NCBI GenBank assembly: GCA_036394915.1
Contig: DASWEE010000087.1
Location: 1 to 25,740 of the forward strand
Origin: JACDER01 sp036394915
GTDB taxonomy: Bacteria > Actinomycetota > Thermoleophilia > Gaiellales > Gaiellaceae
DNA: 25,740 nucleotides
Reading direction: 5' to 3'
The position numbers were made by a program, and so were the translations under genes. Each line of letters begins with the position of its first letter. The stretch's first letter is position 1. The notes beneath the pieces were generated by a model. It searched no databases. It was not told the origin of the DNA and saw only the letters and a list, made by a program, of their open reading frames with translations. Shown piece after piece: positions 7,473 through 14,348 of this stretch.

Positions 7473-7490
7473 TGAGAAGGGGGGTCGGCA

Positions 7491-8024
7491 ATGCCCGACG
7501 ACATCCGAATCGAACAGCTGACTCTCTCCAAGCCGCGGCTAATTCCGTTCCCTTTCGCAGAGAAGAGGGGCGAGGAGTGGATCGAGGTTGCAATCGGAGT
7601 GAAGAACTACTCGGCCTCGCGCACGTACTACCTGATGAGCAGTGTGCGCGCTTTGAAGTACGACTCGGAAACACGGACCCTTGTCGTGAGCTGTAGCGAG
7701 CCAATCCGAGACTTGCCCATGCCCCACATTACGCTTCCGGATGTGGTCCCGCTGTTACCTGAGGCAGCCACGGCCATTCGTGTCGACGTGCCCGTTCGTA
7801 TCAAGGCGCTAACGGTCGGGAAGCGACCAAGTGCGGGTTTAGACATCATCGAAGTCTCGGATGTCGAACGCGTAACGTGCCGAGTTCAGTATTCGGATGT
7901 CCCATTTCACCCGACTGGGAGGTCATCGGACGACGTCACCAAGGAATTGGCGGAGTGGGGTGAACGTGCGGAAAAGACGTTTCGCGCGAAGGTCGGAGAA
8001 GAGGGACGTGAACAAGACGACTAA
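7491..8024 (+). CDS. Hypothetical protein, beta-rich, operon gene 2
   Basis: A 177-residue protein of unrecognised family. Alternating hydrophobic strands across residues 5-145 (for example WIEVAIGVKN, TLVVSCSE, IRVDVPVRIKAL, VTCRVQYSDV) suggest a beta-sandwich, followed by a charged helical tail (148-177). No signal peptide, membrane segment or catalytic motif is visible. It starts 18 nt after the metallopeptidase gene with a strong AAGGGGGG site, so it is co-transcribed and well translated. A structural or partner role for gene 1 or the RCC1 protein is possible but only inferred from position. Confidence 0.78.
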   Translation: MPDDIRIEQLTLSKPRLIPFPFAEKRGEEWIEVAIGVKNYSASRTYYLMSSVRALKYDSETRTLVVSCSEPIRDLPMPHITLPDVVPLLPEAATAIRVDVPVRIKALTVGKRPSAGLDIIEVSDVERVTCRVQYSDVPFHPTGRSSDDVTKELAEWGERAEKTFRAKVGEEGREQDD

Positions 8025-8066
8025 GGACTAGAGAGCCGAGCGAGAAGGAGAAGGGGTGAGGAGTCA

Positions 8067-8597
8067 ATGGCAAGCGTCGAAGACGTATTGCAGTCGATAG
8101 ATGACGTCAACGCCCGGCTAGGAGGTGACCTCGCGAACCCGGCCGACAACGTCAACGGCCACCTCGCCGCAGTGGAGGGGCTGGCCACTCAGATCCGGGA
8201 CACGGTGAAGACCGGTTTCGCGGAGCTTGTCGCCATCGGGAACTACACGAACCAGGCGCTTTATCACGTCACCGAACAGAACGAGACGATCATCTGCAAT
8301 CTCGAGAAGCTCACGAGCCAAACGTGCCGGCTCCTGAACGAAGCTCACACGCAGACAGGGCTGCAGACGTCGATCGAGCGCGAAACGGGAAAGCTAGGCG
8401 ACATGTTCTCGACTGTACACGCCGACGCTGCGCTCGATTTGGAGCGGCGCCAAGAACTAAAGCGGGAGATCGAGAAATGCTGTCCTCCGAAGCTGGAGCC
8501 GCCGGTCTGCGTCTACGAGCCGTGCGAGAAGCCTGCGCGAATCACGGAGCCCCCCGAGGTTGGCACGACGGAGGACAAGGAGCAGCCACCCAAGTGA
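8067..8597 (+). CDS. Hypothetical coiled-coil protein with C-terminal cysteine cluster, operon gene 3
   Basis: A 176-residue protein of unknown family. Residues 1-137 are almost wholly helical, with heptad-like hydrophobic spacing and two Cys (77 and 87). Residues 138-156 form a proline/cysteine knot (CCPPKLEPPVCVYEPC) with Cys138, 139, 148 and 153, then a charged, proline-rich tail. The C-C-x8-C-x4-C spacing could bind a metal ion or cross-link chains. GAGGAG six bases before the ATG fixes the start. The gap to gene 2 is 42 nt. No membrane segment is seen. It looks like an oligomeric adaptor or stalk, which is inference. Confidence 0.75.
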   Translation: MASVEDVLQSIDDVNARLGGDLANPADNVNGHLAAVEGLATQIRDTVKTGFAELVAIGNYTNQALYHVTEQNETIICNLEKLTSQTCRLLNEAHTQTGLQTSIERETGKLGDMFSTVHADAALDLERRQELKREIEKCCPPKLEPPVCVYEPCEKPARITEPPEVGTTEDKEQPPK

Positions 8598-8646
8598 TTG
8601 CTGCACGGCTTCCGGCTGAGAGTCCGTTCACGACGCGCGAGATGCC

Positions 8647-11046
8647 GTGATTTCGAGTCGCGTCATTCAGACAGCGCACGCGGCCGGAGTCGCGGCCGGC
8701 ACGATTTGGGGGACGGGCGACAATTCGACCGGGGAACTCGGACTGGGAGAGGCGGTCTCCCTGACGGGCGCGCTCGCGCTCCACCAGGCCGAGCCAATCA
8801 TCGAGCGGCCAACCGCGCTCGCGGCCGGCTCCCACAGCCTCGCGCTGGACGCCTCAGGGTCGGTCTGGGCGTGGGGGCCGAACGGGAACGGGCAGCTCGG
8901 TCTCGGCAACGCCCTCCCGCCGGGTGCGTCCGCACGCCACCCCTACAAGGTTCCCAAGCTCCGGGACGTGATCGCGATCTCGGCCGGCTTCGACCACAGC
9001 CTCGCACTGGACGCCAACGGCTCTGTCTGGGCCTGGGGCAACAACGAAAAGGGCCAGCTCGGCGACGGCACGACCAGCAACCGATCCGTGCCGGGTGTCG
9101 TCAAGGGGCTGAGCGAGATCGTCGCGATCGCCGCGGGGCTCAACTTCTGCCTCGCGCTCGGCGTCGACGGTCAGGTCTGGAGCTGGGGTGCGAACGGGCA
9201 CGGCCAGCTCGGTATCGGCACTACGAATGATCGCCTCCAGCCCGGCACGGTGCCGAAGCTGGCCGGCGTGATGGTGATCTCCGCTTGCGGCGGCGGTGGC
9301 GAGTTCAGCCTCGCGCTCGCGGCCGACGGGAAAGTGTGGGGGTGGGGCTTCAACCACTACGGCCAGCTCGGCGACGGGACGACCACCGACCGCCCCAGCG
9401 CCAAGCCCTTGTCGATCGGGGATGCGGTCGGAGTCGCTGCCGGAGCGTGGCACAGTGTTGTCTTGCTCGCCGATGGAGCGGTCAAGACCGCCGGTGGGAA
9501 CGACTCCGGTCAGCTTGGCGACGGGACGACGGCCCAGCGACACAAGTTCGACTTCGTGACCGTGCCAGAGGGAGACGACCCGAATCCGAACATTCCGCTG
9601 GCGAACGTCGTCGAAGTCGCCTCTGGCGGCTGGCACAACTTCGCCCGGATCGCGGACGGCAGCGTCCGCGCCTGGGGCGCCGGCAACGCCGGCCGTCTCG
9701 GAACCGGAAGCGAGTCCGATCATCACCAGCCCGTGTTCGTGCAAGAAGCGCCCCCGGGCGACGATCCGTCAACGGCGGCTGCGTCGGTCACGAACATCAG
9801 CTCGATCGCCGCCGGAGCGATGCACAGCCTGATGATCAAGACGCTCGTGAGGGAGGCGCCGATCTTCAACGCAACATCGCTGCCGTGGGCATGGGGGGCG
9901 GGAGACTATGGACAGATCGTCGGAAACGCGTCCGCGTCGGAGATGCGCTACGCGGTGACGTTCGCTCCGCCGTTGCCGATCAGCGATCTTCCGGGAACGG
10001 CAATCGCAGCGGAGAGATGGCACAGTCTCGCCGCCTACTTCGGCGAGTTGTGGGTCTGGGGGCCGACGGGCTCCGGATCGAGCTTTACCGACGATCCCAG
10101 GTTGGCGACGTTCCTGATGCCCACGTTTCCGACGGACGTCGTCGCGATCGCAGCCGGAGGGATCGGCGCGCTGGCGCTTACGTCGAGCGGACGGCTCTGG
10201 TCCTGGAGTCCATTCGGACTCGTCGCCGCGCAGGTTCCGGTCGTGGACGATCAAGGCGTAGGCCTCAACTGCACGGCAATCGCCCTGGGCCGCCAGCACG
10301 GGCTCGTGCTCACCGCGGACGGAAGCGTCTGGTGCTGGGGACGGAACGACCGAGGGCAGCTCGGGAACGGCACCGTGGGGCCCGATTGGAACTCGGAGCC
10401 CGCCCGCGTCTCCATGCAGAACGTGGTCGCGGTGGCCGCAGGCGCCGAGCACAGCTTGGTGCTTCGCGCCGACGGTCGGGTCTGGGGGTGGGGAGCGAAC
10501 GACAAAGGCCAGCTCGGAAACAATTCGACGGCTGACGCGCCGGCGCCGGTCTTGGCGCACCGATCGGATAGCCAGCTCGTGCGCGCGAAGGCAATCGCCG
10601 GAGGAGGCGAACACAGCCTGGCCCTCGACGCAGGTGGGGGCGTCTGGGCCTGGGGGTCGAACGACTATGAGCAGCTCGGGATTGCGGCTGTACTCGACTA
10701 CGCCACGACGGCGAGGCGGGTCATCTGGTCGGCGGACGGCCCGCGACCTCCGGCGCTGCGCTCGGTGAAGGCGATCGCGGCAGGAGAAGACCACAGCCTG
10801 GCGCTCTTTGCCGACGGCTGCGTCTTCGGCTGGGGCCTGAACAATGCCGGACAACTCGGAGACGGAACGGATGCCCCGCACGGCCCGAGCTCGACGGCGC
10901 CTGTCTCCTGGGTCGGGCCTCCGGAAGAGTCAGGCGTAGAGCCGATCCTCAAGCTCGAGGGGATCACCGCGATCGCTGCGGGCAGCTACCACAGTCTCGC
11001 TCTGGCCGGACCGCCTGCGGTCCCCGAGGCTGGGGCGCCTCCGTGA
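8647..11046 (+). CDS. RCC1-repeat double beta-propeller protein, operon gene 4
   Basis: A 799-residue protein built of 14 successive repeats of the RCC1 type (x-V-W-x-W-G-x-N-x-x-G-Q-L-G-x-G-T, with AIAAGxxHSLAL between). Fourteen repeats would make two seven-bladed propellers. Repeats 1-7 are fairly regular; repeats 8-10 (about residues 415-540) are divergent (WAWGAGDYGQIVGN, LWVWGPTGSGS, LWSWSPFG), and 11-14 regain the consensus. There is no signal peptide, so it appears cytoplasmic or is exported by a non-Sec route. GTG 8647 is the first possible start after an in-frame stop at 8617; its ribosome site is poor, so translation may depend on coupling. RCC1-like propellers usually bind protein partners; here the partners may be the products of genes 1-3. 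Confidence 0.88.
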   Translation: MISSRVIQTAHAAGVAAGTIWGTGDNSTGELGLGEAVSLTGALALHQAEPIIERPTALAAGSHSLALDASGSVWAWGPNGNGQLGLGNALPPGASARHPYKVPKLRDVIAISAGFDHSLALDANGSVWAWGNNEKGQLGDGTTSNRSVPGVVKGLSEIVAIAAGLNFCLALGVDGQVWSWGANGHGQLGIGTTNDRLQPGTVPKLAGVMVISACGGGGEFSLALAADGKVWGWGFNHYGQLGDGTTTDRPSAKPLSIGDAVGVAAGAWHSVVLLADGAVKTAGGNDSGQLGDGTTAQRHKFDFVTVPEGDDPNPNIPLANVVEVASGGWHNFARIADGSVRAWGAGNAGRLGTGSESDHHQPVFVQEAPPGDDPSTAAASVTNISSIAAGAMHSLMIKTLVREAPIFNATSLPWAWGAGDYGQIVGNASASEMRYAVTFAPPLPISDLPGTAIAAERWHSLAAYFGELWVWGPTGSGSSFTDDPRLATFLMPTFPTDVVAIAAGGIGALALTSSGRLWSWSPFGLVAAQVPVVDDQGVGLNCTAIALGRQHGLVLTADGSVWCWGRNDRGQLGNGTVGPDWNSEPARVSMQNVVAVAAGAEHSLVLRADGRVWGWGANDKGQLGNNSTADAPAPVLAHRSDSQLVRAKAIAGGGEHSLALDAGGGVWAWGSNDYEQLGIAAVLDYATTARRVIWSADGPRPPALRSVKAIAAGEDHSLALFADGCVFGWGLNNAGQLGDGTDAPHGPSSTAPVSWVGPPEESGVEPILKLEGITAIAAGSYHSLALAGPPAVPEAGAPP

Positions 11047-11088
11047 ACGGTGCCGACTGACCCCCAACCCTTTAGGCGGCCGGACGAG

Positions 11089-11160
11089 TGGGCGCACCTG
11101 GGATCGAACCAGGGACCTCCCGCGTGTGAGGCGGGCGCTCTCCCGCTGAGCTATGCGCCC
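11089..11160 (-). tRNA. tRNA-Val (anticodon CAC)
   Basis: A complete 72-nt cloverleaf on the minus strand: acceptor GGGCGCA/TGCGCCC, D-arm GCTC/GAGC, anticodon stem CCCGC/GCGGG with loop CTCACAC (anticodon CAC), and T-arm CCTGG TTCGATC CCAGG. The discriminator is A and CCA is not encoded. Its 3' end faces the accessory region at 4465-11046. Confidence 0.97.
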
Positions 11161-11235
11161 AAGAAGCAAAGAGAGTAGCGGAGGAGATCACGTGGTTCGG
11201 CGGAGTCGCACAGCCGCTTTGGTACGTTCCGGCTA

Positions 11236-11778
11236 GTGCTACTCGCGCTGACCACGGGGCACAAGATCGGGCTGCTGACGTTCGCCGCGATCTTCATTTG
11301 CTTCGCACTGCTGTCGGCGTTCGTGCTCCCGCGCGTCCGGCCTCAGTTCCCCGGGCGGGGCTTGCCGTTGTTCGTTTTGACGACGATCGGCCTGTTCGCC
11401 GCCATGTTGACCGCCGTGATCGTGTTCGGCCGCGAGGGCAAGGAGGCGGAGGCCCGGAACGAGAATCCCACGAAGACAACGGAGGGCCCCACGGGCGCGA
11501 AGTCCGTAGTCGTTGATGAGACGGAATTCAAGATCACTCTCCCGGGCGGATCGACGCTGAAGGCCGGCAGCTACGACTTCGAGGCGAAGAACACGGGCAA
11601 GCTCGGGCACGATCTCGTCGTTGTCGGGCCGGGAGTCGACAACGAGAAGACGCCCGTCTACGACCCGGGCCAGACGGAGACGCTGAAGGTCACTCTCCAG
11701 CCCGGCACGTACGACCTCTACTGCTCGGTCCCCGGCCACAAGCAGGCCGGGATGGACTTGAAGCTCACGGTTTCCTAG
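11236..11778 (+). CDS. Membrane-anchored cupredoxin (blue copper protein)
   Basis: A 180-residue protein with two N-terminal membrane helices (about residues 8-30 and 43-65), a charged linker rich in Glu and Lys, and a C-terminal plastocyanin/azurin-type domain (90-180) outside the membrane. All four type-1 copper ligands are visible: His125 (GKLGHDL), Cys163, His168 and Met173 (YCSVPGHKQAGM). It likely carries electrons for a respiratory complex, but no oxidase genes are nearby. GTG 11236 is the start; no Shine-Dalgarno site precedes it and TACGTT lies seven bases upstream (11223-11228), consistent with a leaderless message. The stop codon lies inside the terminator hairpin. Confidence 0.88.
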   Translation: MLLALTTGHKIGLLTFAAIFICFALLSAFVLPRVRPQFPGRGLPLFVLTTIGLFAAMLTAVIVFGREGKEAEARNENPTKTTEGPTGAKSVVVDETEFKITLPGGSTLKAGSYDFEAKNTGKLGHDLVVVGPGVDNEKTPVYDPGQTETLKVTLQPGTYDLYCSVPGHKQAGMDLKLTVS

Positions 11779-11805
11779 CGCAGGGCCCATTCGGGCCCTG
11801 CGCTA
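11776..11805. terminator. Bidirectional terminator hairpin between cupredoxin and tRNA-Ser
   Basis: Perfect 13-bp arms (TAGCGCAGGGCCC / GGGCCCTGCGCTA) around loop ATTC. The left arm begins with the cupredoxin TAG stop, and the right end is 1 nt from the 3' end of the convergent tRNA-Ser gene, so one hairpin can serve both. There is no T-tract, as is common in high-GC actinobacteria. Confidence 0.8.
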
Positions 11806-11806
11806 G

Positions 11807-11896
11807 CGGAGAGGGCGGGATTCGAACCCGCGACCCACCTTTCGGCAGGTACGCGATTTCCAGTCGCGCTCCTTAGGCCAACTCGGACACCTCTCC
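11807..11896 (-). tRNA. tRNA-Ser (anticodon GGA)
   Basis: A 90-nt class II tRNA on the minus strand: acceptor GGAGAGG/CCTCTCC, D-arm with GTTGG, anticodon stem CGCGA/TCGCG with loop CTGGAAA (anticodon GGA), a long variable arm (TACCTGCC.GAAA.GGTGGGT), T-arm GCGGG TTCGAAT CCCGC, and discriminator G. CCA is not encoded. Confidence 0.97.
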
Positions 11897-11921
11897 TCGT
11901 TTGGCGCTTCAATTGTGCCCT

Positions 11922-12521
11922 GTGACCGTTGTCGCTGCGCTCGGAGACTCGATCACCGCGGGCTCTCCAGGGTGGGATCCGGACCCGCGCGTCCGTGCCC
12001 GGATCGCGGAGCCCGATCCCGCGAGCCAGTACGAGCACTGGGCGGCGCTCGCCGACCCGCGTCTCGAGTTTCGGAACTTCGGCGCCTACGGCGAGCGCAC
12101 GGACGAGATCGTGCGACGGCTCGAGGCGTGCGCCTCCGGTGGGGACCTGCTGATCGTCCAGGGCGGGATCAACGACATCGCGCAGGGGCGCGCGGTCGAG
12201 CCGGCCGCGGAGAACCTCCGCGCGATGCTGCGCCGGGGGCGTGAGCTCGTGCCGGCCGTCGTCCTAGCCGACGTCCTGCCGTGGAACAACGGCTATCCGG
12301 AGGCCGAAGGCCCGATCCGGCGGCTGAACGAGCTGATCGCCGCTATCGGCCGCGACGAAGGGCTGGACGTGTTGCCCTTTCACGACACGCTCGAGGACGA
12401 AGCCCGCCCGGGCCGGATGCGTGAGGAGTGGACGTCGGACGGCGACCACCCATCCGTCGAGGGCTATCGCCTGCTCGGAGCGGTCGTGGCATCGATCGCC
12501 GCACGCAGCGACGCGACGTAG
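11922..12521 (+). CDS. SGNH/GDSL-family hydrolase
   Basis: A 199-residue esterase/lipase-like or deacetylating enzyme. The SGNH blocks are present: Ser10 in ALGDSIT, a Gly in NFGAYGERT (block II), Asn84 in GGINDI, and D173-G-D-H176 near the C-terminus supplying catalytic Asp and His. No signal peptide is seen, so it is intracellular. The GTG at 11922 is preferred over the TTG at 11901, which lies within 5 nt of the divergent tRNA-Ser gene and would occupy its promoter. The 3' end overlaps the 3' end of trpA by 58 nt on the opposite strand. Substrate cannot be predicted. Confidence 0.85.
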   Translation: MTVVAALGDSITAGSPGWDPDPRVRARIAEPDPASQYEHWAALADPRLEFRNFGAYGERTDEIVRRLEACASGGDLLIVQGGINDIAQGRAVEPAAENLRAMLRRGRELVPAVVLADVLPWNNGYPEAEGPIRRLNELIAAIGRDEGLDVLPFHDTLEDEARPGRMREEWTSDGDHPSVEGYRLLGAVVASIAARSDAT

Positions 12522-13201
12522 CCGCGTAGCCCCTCCGCGCCGGACTCCGCCGCGACCTGCACCGCCCGGCTCCCGACCACGATCCCGTCCGCCGGTTCGG
12601 CTGCAGCCGCCGCCTGCTCCGGAGTCGAGATCCCGAAGCCGACGAGGAGTGGAACCTCCGTGACCGCCCGAGCGCGCTCGACGAGCGCTCCGATCTGGGG
12701 CGAGAGCGACTCGCGGGCGCCGGTCGTGCCCGTGACCGAGACGAGGTAGAGCCAGCCGTCCGTCCGCTCGGCCGCCATGCGGATCCGCTCGGCGGGCGTG
12801 GTGGGCGCGACGAGCTGGATCCGGCGCAGCTCGGGCTCTGCTTCGACCGGCAGGTCGGCCACGATCAGGCTCGTCGCGCCGGCCGCGCGCGCGTCGTCCT
12901 CGAAGCGCCGATACCCGTAGGCCTCGAGCAGCGACGCGTACGTCATGGGGACGAGCGGGACGGTGACGAGCTCGCGGGTCGCGGCGAGGCACGCGAGGCA
13001 TTCCCGGGTTCGCATCCCCCGCGCGAGCGCGCGCTCGGCGGCCTCGCGGATCACCGGCCCGTCCGCGAGCGGGTCCGAGAACGGGAAGCCGAGCTCGACG
13101 AGATCGGCGCCTCCGGCCACGGCCGCCGCTGCCAGCTCCGGCGTCTCCGGCCCGGACATCAGGTAGACGGCGAGGCGTTTGCGCGTCTCCGGCGAACTCA
13201 T
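12464..13201 (-). CDS. trpA: Tryptophan synthase alpha subunit
   Basis: Converts indole-3-glycerol phosphate to indole and glyceraldehyde 3-phosphate, passing indole to TrpB. 245 residues, slightly short for the family because the N-terminal extension is missing. The catalytic pair is visible as Glu36 and Asp47 in ELGFPFSDPLAD; the phosphate-binding GFGIST and later DGIVVGSR motifs are also present. ATG 13201 gives the natural N-terminus (MSSPETRKRL); the frame stays open upstream but that is the reverse of the channel gene. Unusually it is not next to trpB: an acetyltransferase and an opposite-strand gene lie between. It likely depends on read-through from the upstream trp genes or a promoter inside the channel gene. 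Confidence 0.95.
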   Translation of the reverse strand: MSSPETRKRLAVYLMSGPETPELAAAAVAGGADLVELGFPFSDPLADGPVIREAAERALARGMRTRECLACLAATRELVTVPLVPMTYASLLEAYGYRRFEDDARAAGATSLIVADLPVEAEPELRRIQLVAPTTPAERIRMAAERTDGWLYLVSVTGTTGARESLSPQIGALVERARAVTEVPLLVGFGISTPEQAAAAAEPADGIVVGSRAVQVAAESGAEGLRGYVASLRAAIDATTAPSRR

Positions 13202-13206
13202 CCGAG

Positions 13207-13779
13207 ATGCCACTCGTAGGAAGACCGCAGCTCGACCTCGACCGCGCCCGGCCGACGTGGCTGACGGCGGGCATGGTGCGGCTCGCGGTCCTGAGCGCCT
13301 TCGTCGTCCTGGTCGGGATGGTGCGTGCCCGCATGAGCCCGCACGGGGGCTGGATCGTCGTCGCGGGCGGCTCCGCGCTCGTCCTCGCCGGCGCGATCCT
13401 GTTCGCGACCTCGACCCGCCGCCTCGCCGAGCGGCTCCGTCTCGGTCACGCAACCGAGGCGTTCCTGATGCTGCTGCGGCGAACCGGGTTGCCGCTGCTC
13501 GGGCTCGCCTTCTTCCTCGCCTGGACGCTCGTCTACATCGCTCTCTGGGCTTTCCACCCGTCCGAGGCGTTTCGCGGACTGGAGAAGGCGCCCCGGTTCG
13601 CCGACTTCTTCTACTACGCGGTCTCGACGGCCTTCATCTCGCCGCCCGGAGACGTGCTCGCCCATTCGCGCGGCGCCCGCAGCGCGACGATGATCGAGAT
13701 GCTGACGGCGTTCGCGCTCCTCACCGCCTACCTGTCGAGCTTCGTCGACTGGTACGGGCGTCGCGGTCAAGAGTCCTGA
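13207..13779 (+). CDS. Membrane protein with ion-channel-2-like pore domain and degenerate filter
   Basis: A 190-residue integral membrane protein. Hydrophobic segments lie at about residues 23-40, 48-67, 93-116 and 160-180. The last two flank FADFFYYAVSTAFISPPGD (131-149), placed like the pore helix and filter of two-helix potassium channels, but the TVGYGD signature reads ISPPGD. A true potassium filter is therefore unlikely; the protein may conduct another ion or be a non-conducting relative. The start is ATG 13207 or ATG 13273. The first leaves only 5 nt to the divergent trpA start. Its 3' end overlaps the acetyltransferase gene by 13 nt on the other strand. Function is uncertain. Confidence 0.75.
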   Translation: MPLVGRPQLDLDRARPTWLTAGMVRLAVLSAFVVLVGMVRARMSPHGGWIVVAGGSALVLAGAILFATSTRRLAERLRLGHATEAFLMLLRRTGLPLLGLAFFLAWTLVYIALWAFHPSEAFRGLEKAPRFADFFYYAVSTAFISPPGDVLAHSRGARSATMIEMLTAFALLTAYLSSFVDWYGRRGQES

Positions 13780-14348
13780 GCGTCGTCGAGCCGGGAGAAC
13801 AGCGTCGCGTCGACGCGACGCCCGGCGTGGCGGAGGTACCGCCGCTTGATGCCTTCGCACTCGAACCCGACCCTCTCCAGCACCCGCTCGGAGGCCGTGT
13901 TGCCGATGCGGACGTGAGCTTCGACACGAAAGATGCCGTTCGCAAAGGCGTGCTCGACGATGGCCGCGACGGTGCGCGTCGCGATCCCGCGGCCCCGTGC
14001 CTCGTGGAGGAGCCAGTAGCCGATCTCGACGGTGTCGCGCATCGGGTCGAAATGGTGGATGGCCGCCCCGCCGAGAATCTCGCCGGTCGTCGAATCCTCG
14101 ATCACGTAGGGGGCCAGAAGGCCTCGCGCGCGCGCGGCCGGTATCTCTTCCCGGAGGGCGGCCCGGAGCATGTCCGGGCCCACCGGCGGCAGGCCTGCCT
14201 CGCCGCCGACCTCGGGATCGAGGAAGGCAGGCGCGATCGTTTCGATGTCCGCTTCGACGGGCGCGCGGATGATCAGCTCCTCGGCCCGTAGCTCGTCGGG
14301 AAACGCGTACGAGGACATGCGCATCGCGGAGGGGTCCGAGCGCGTCAC
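13767..14348 (-). CDS. GNAT-family N-acetyltransferase (RimJ/RimL-like)
   Basis: A 193-residue acetyl-CoA-dependent acyltransferase. Motif A reads VEIGYWLLHEARGRGIATR (acetyl-CoA pyrophosphate loop RGRGIA), followed by the characteristic VRIGNTASERVLERVGFECEG, as in ribosomal-protein alanine acetyltransferases. The GTG start overlaps the trpB stop as GTGA, indicating translational coupling; an internal ATG (MSSYAFPDEL) is a possible alternative start. Position in the trp operon does not by itself imply a role in tryptophan metabolism; the acceptor could be a ribosomal protein, an amine or an antibiotic. Confidence 0.88.
   Translation of the reverse strand: MTRSDPSAMRMSSYAFPDELRAEELIIRAPVEADIETIAPAFLDPEVGGEAGLPPVGPDMLRAALREEIPAARARGLLAPYVIEDSTTGEILGGAAIHHFDPMRDTVEIGYWLLHEARGRGIATRTVAAIVEHAFANGIFRVEAHVRIGNTASERVLERVGFECEGIKRRYLRHAGRRVDATLFSRLDDAQDS

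Noticed and set aside
9285..10535. Long plus-strand frame inside the RCC1 gene
   Set aside because: Arg-rich out-of-frame reading of the repeated WGxN..GQLG codons.
5750..11160. Attachment-site repeat of the tRNA-Val or tRNA-Ser 3' end bounding an island
   Set aside because: No second copy of the GGTTCGATCCC or GGTTCGAATCCC T-arm segment was seen at the other side of the region.
12464..13453. N-terminal extension of TrpA upstream of 13201
   Set aside because: The extra residues are low-complexity Arg-rich reverse translation of the channel gene and do not resemble TrpA.
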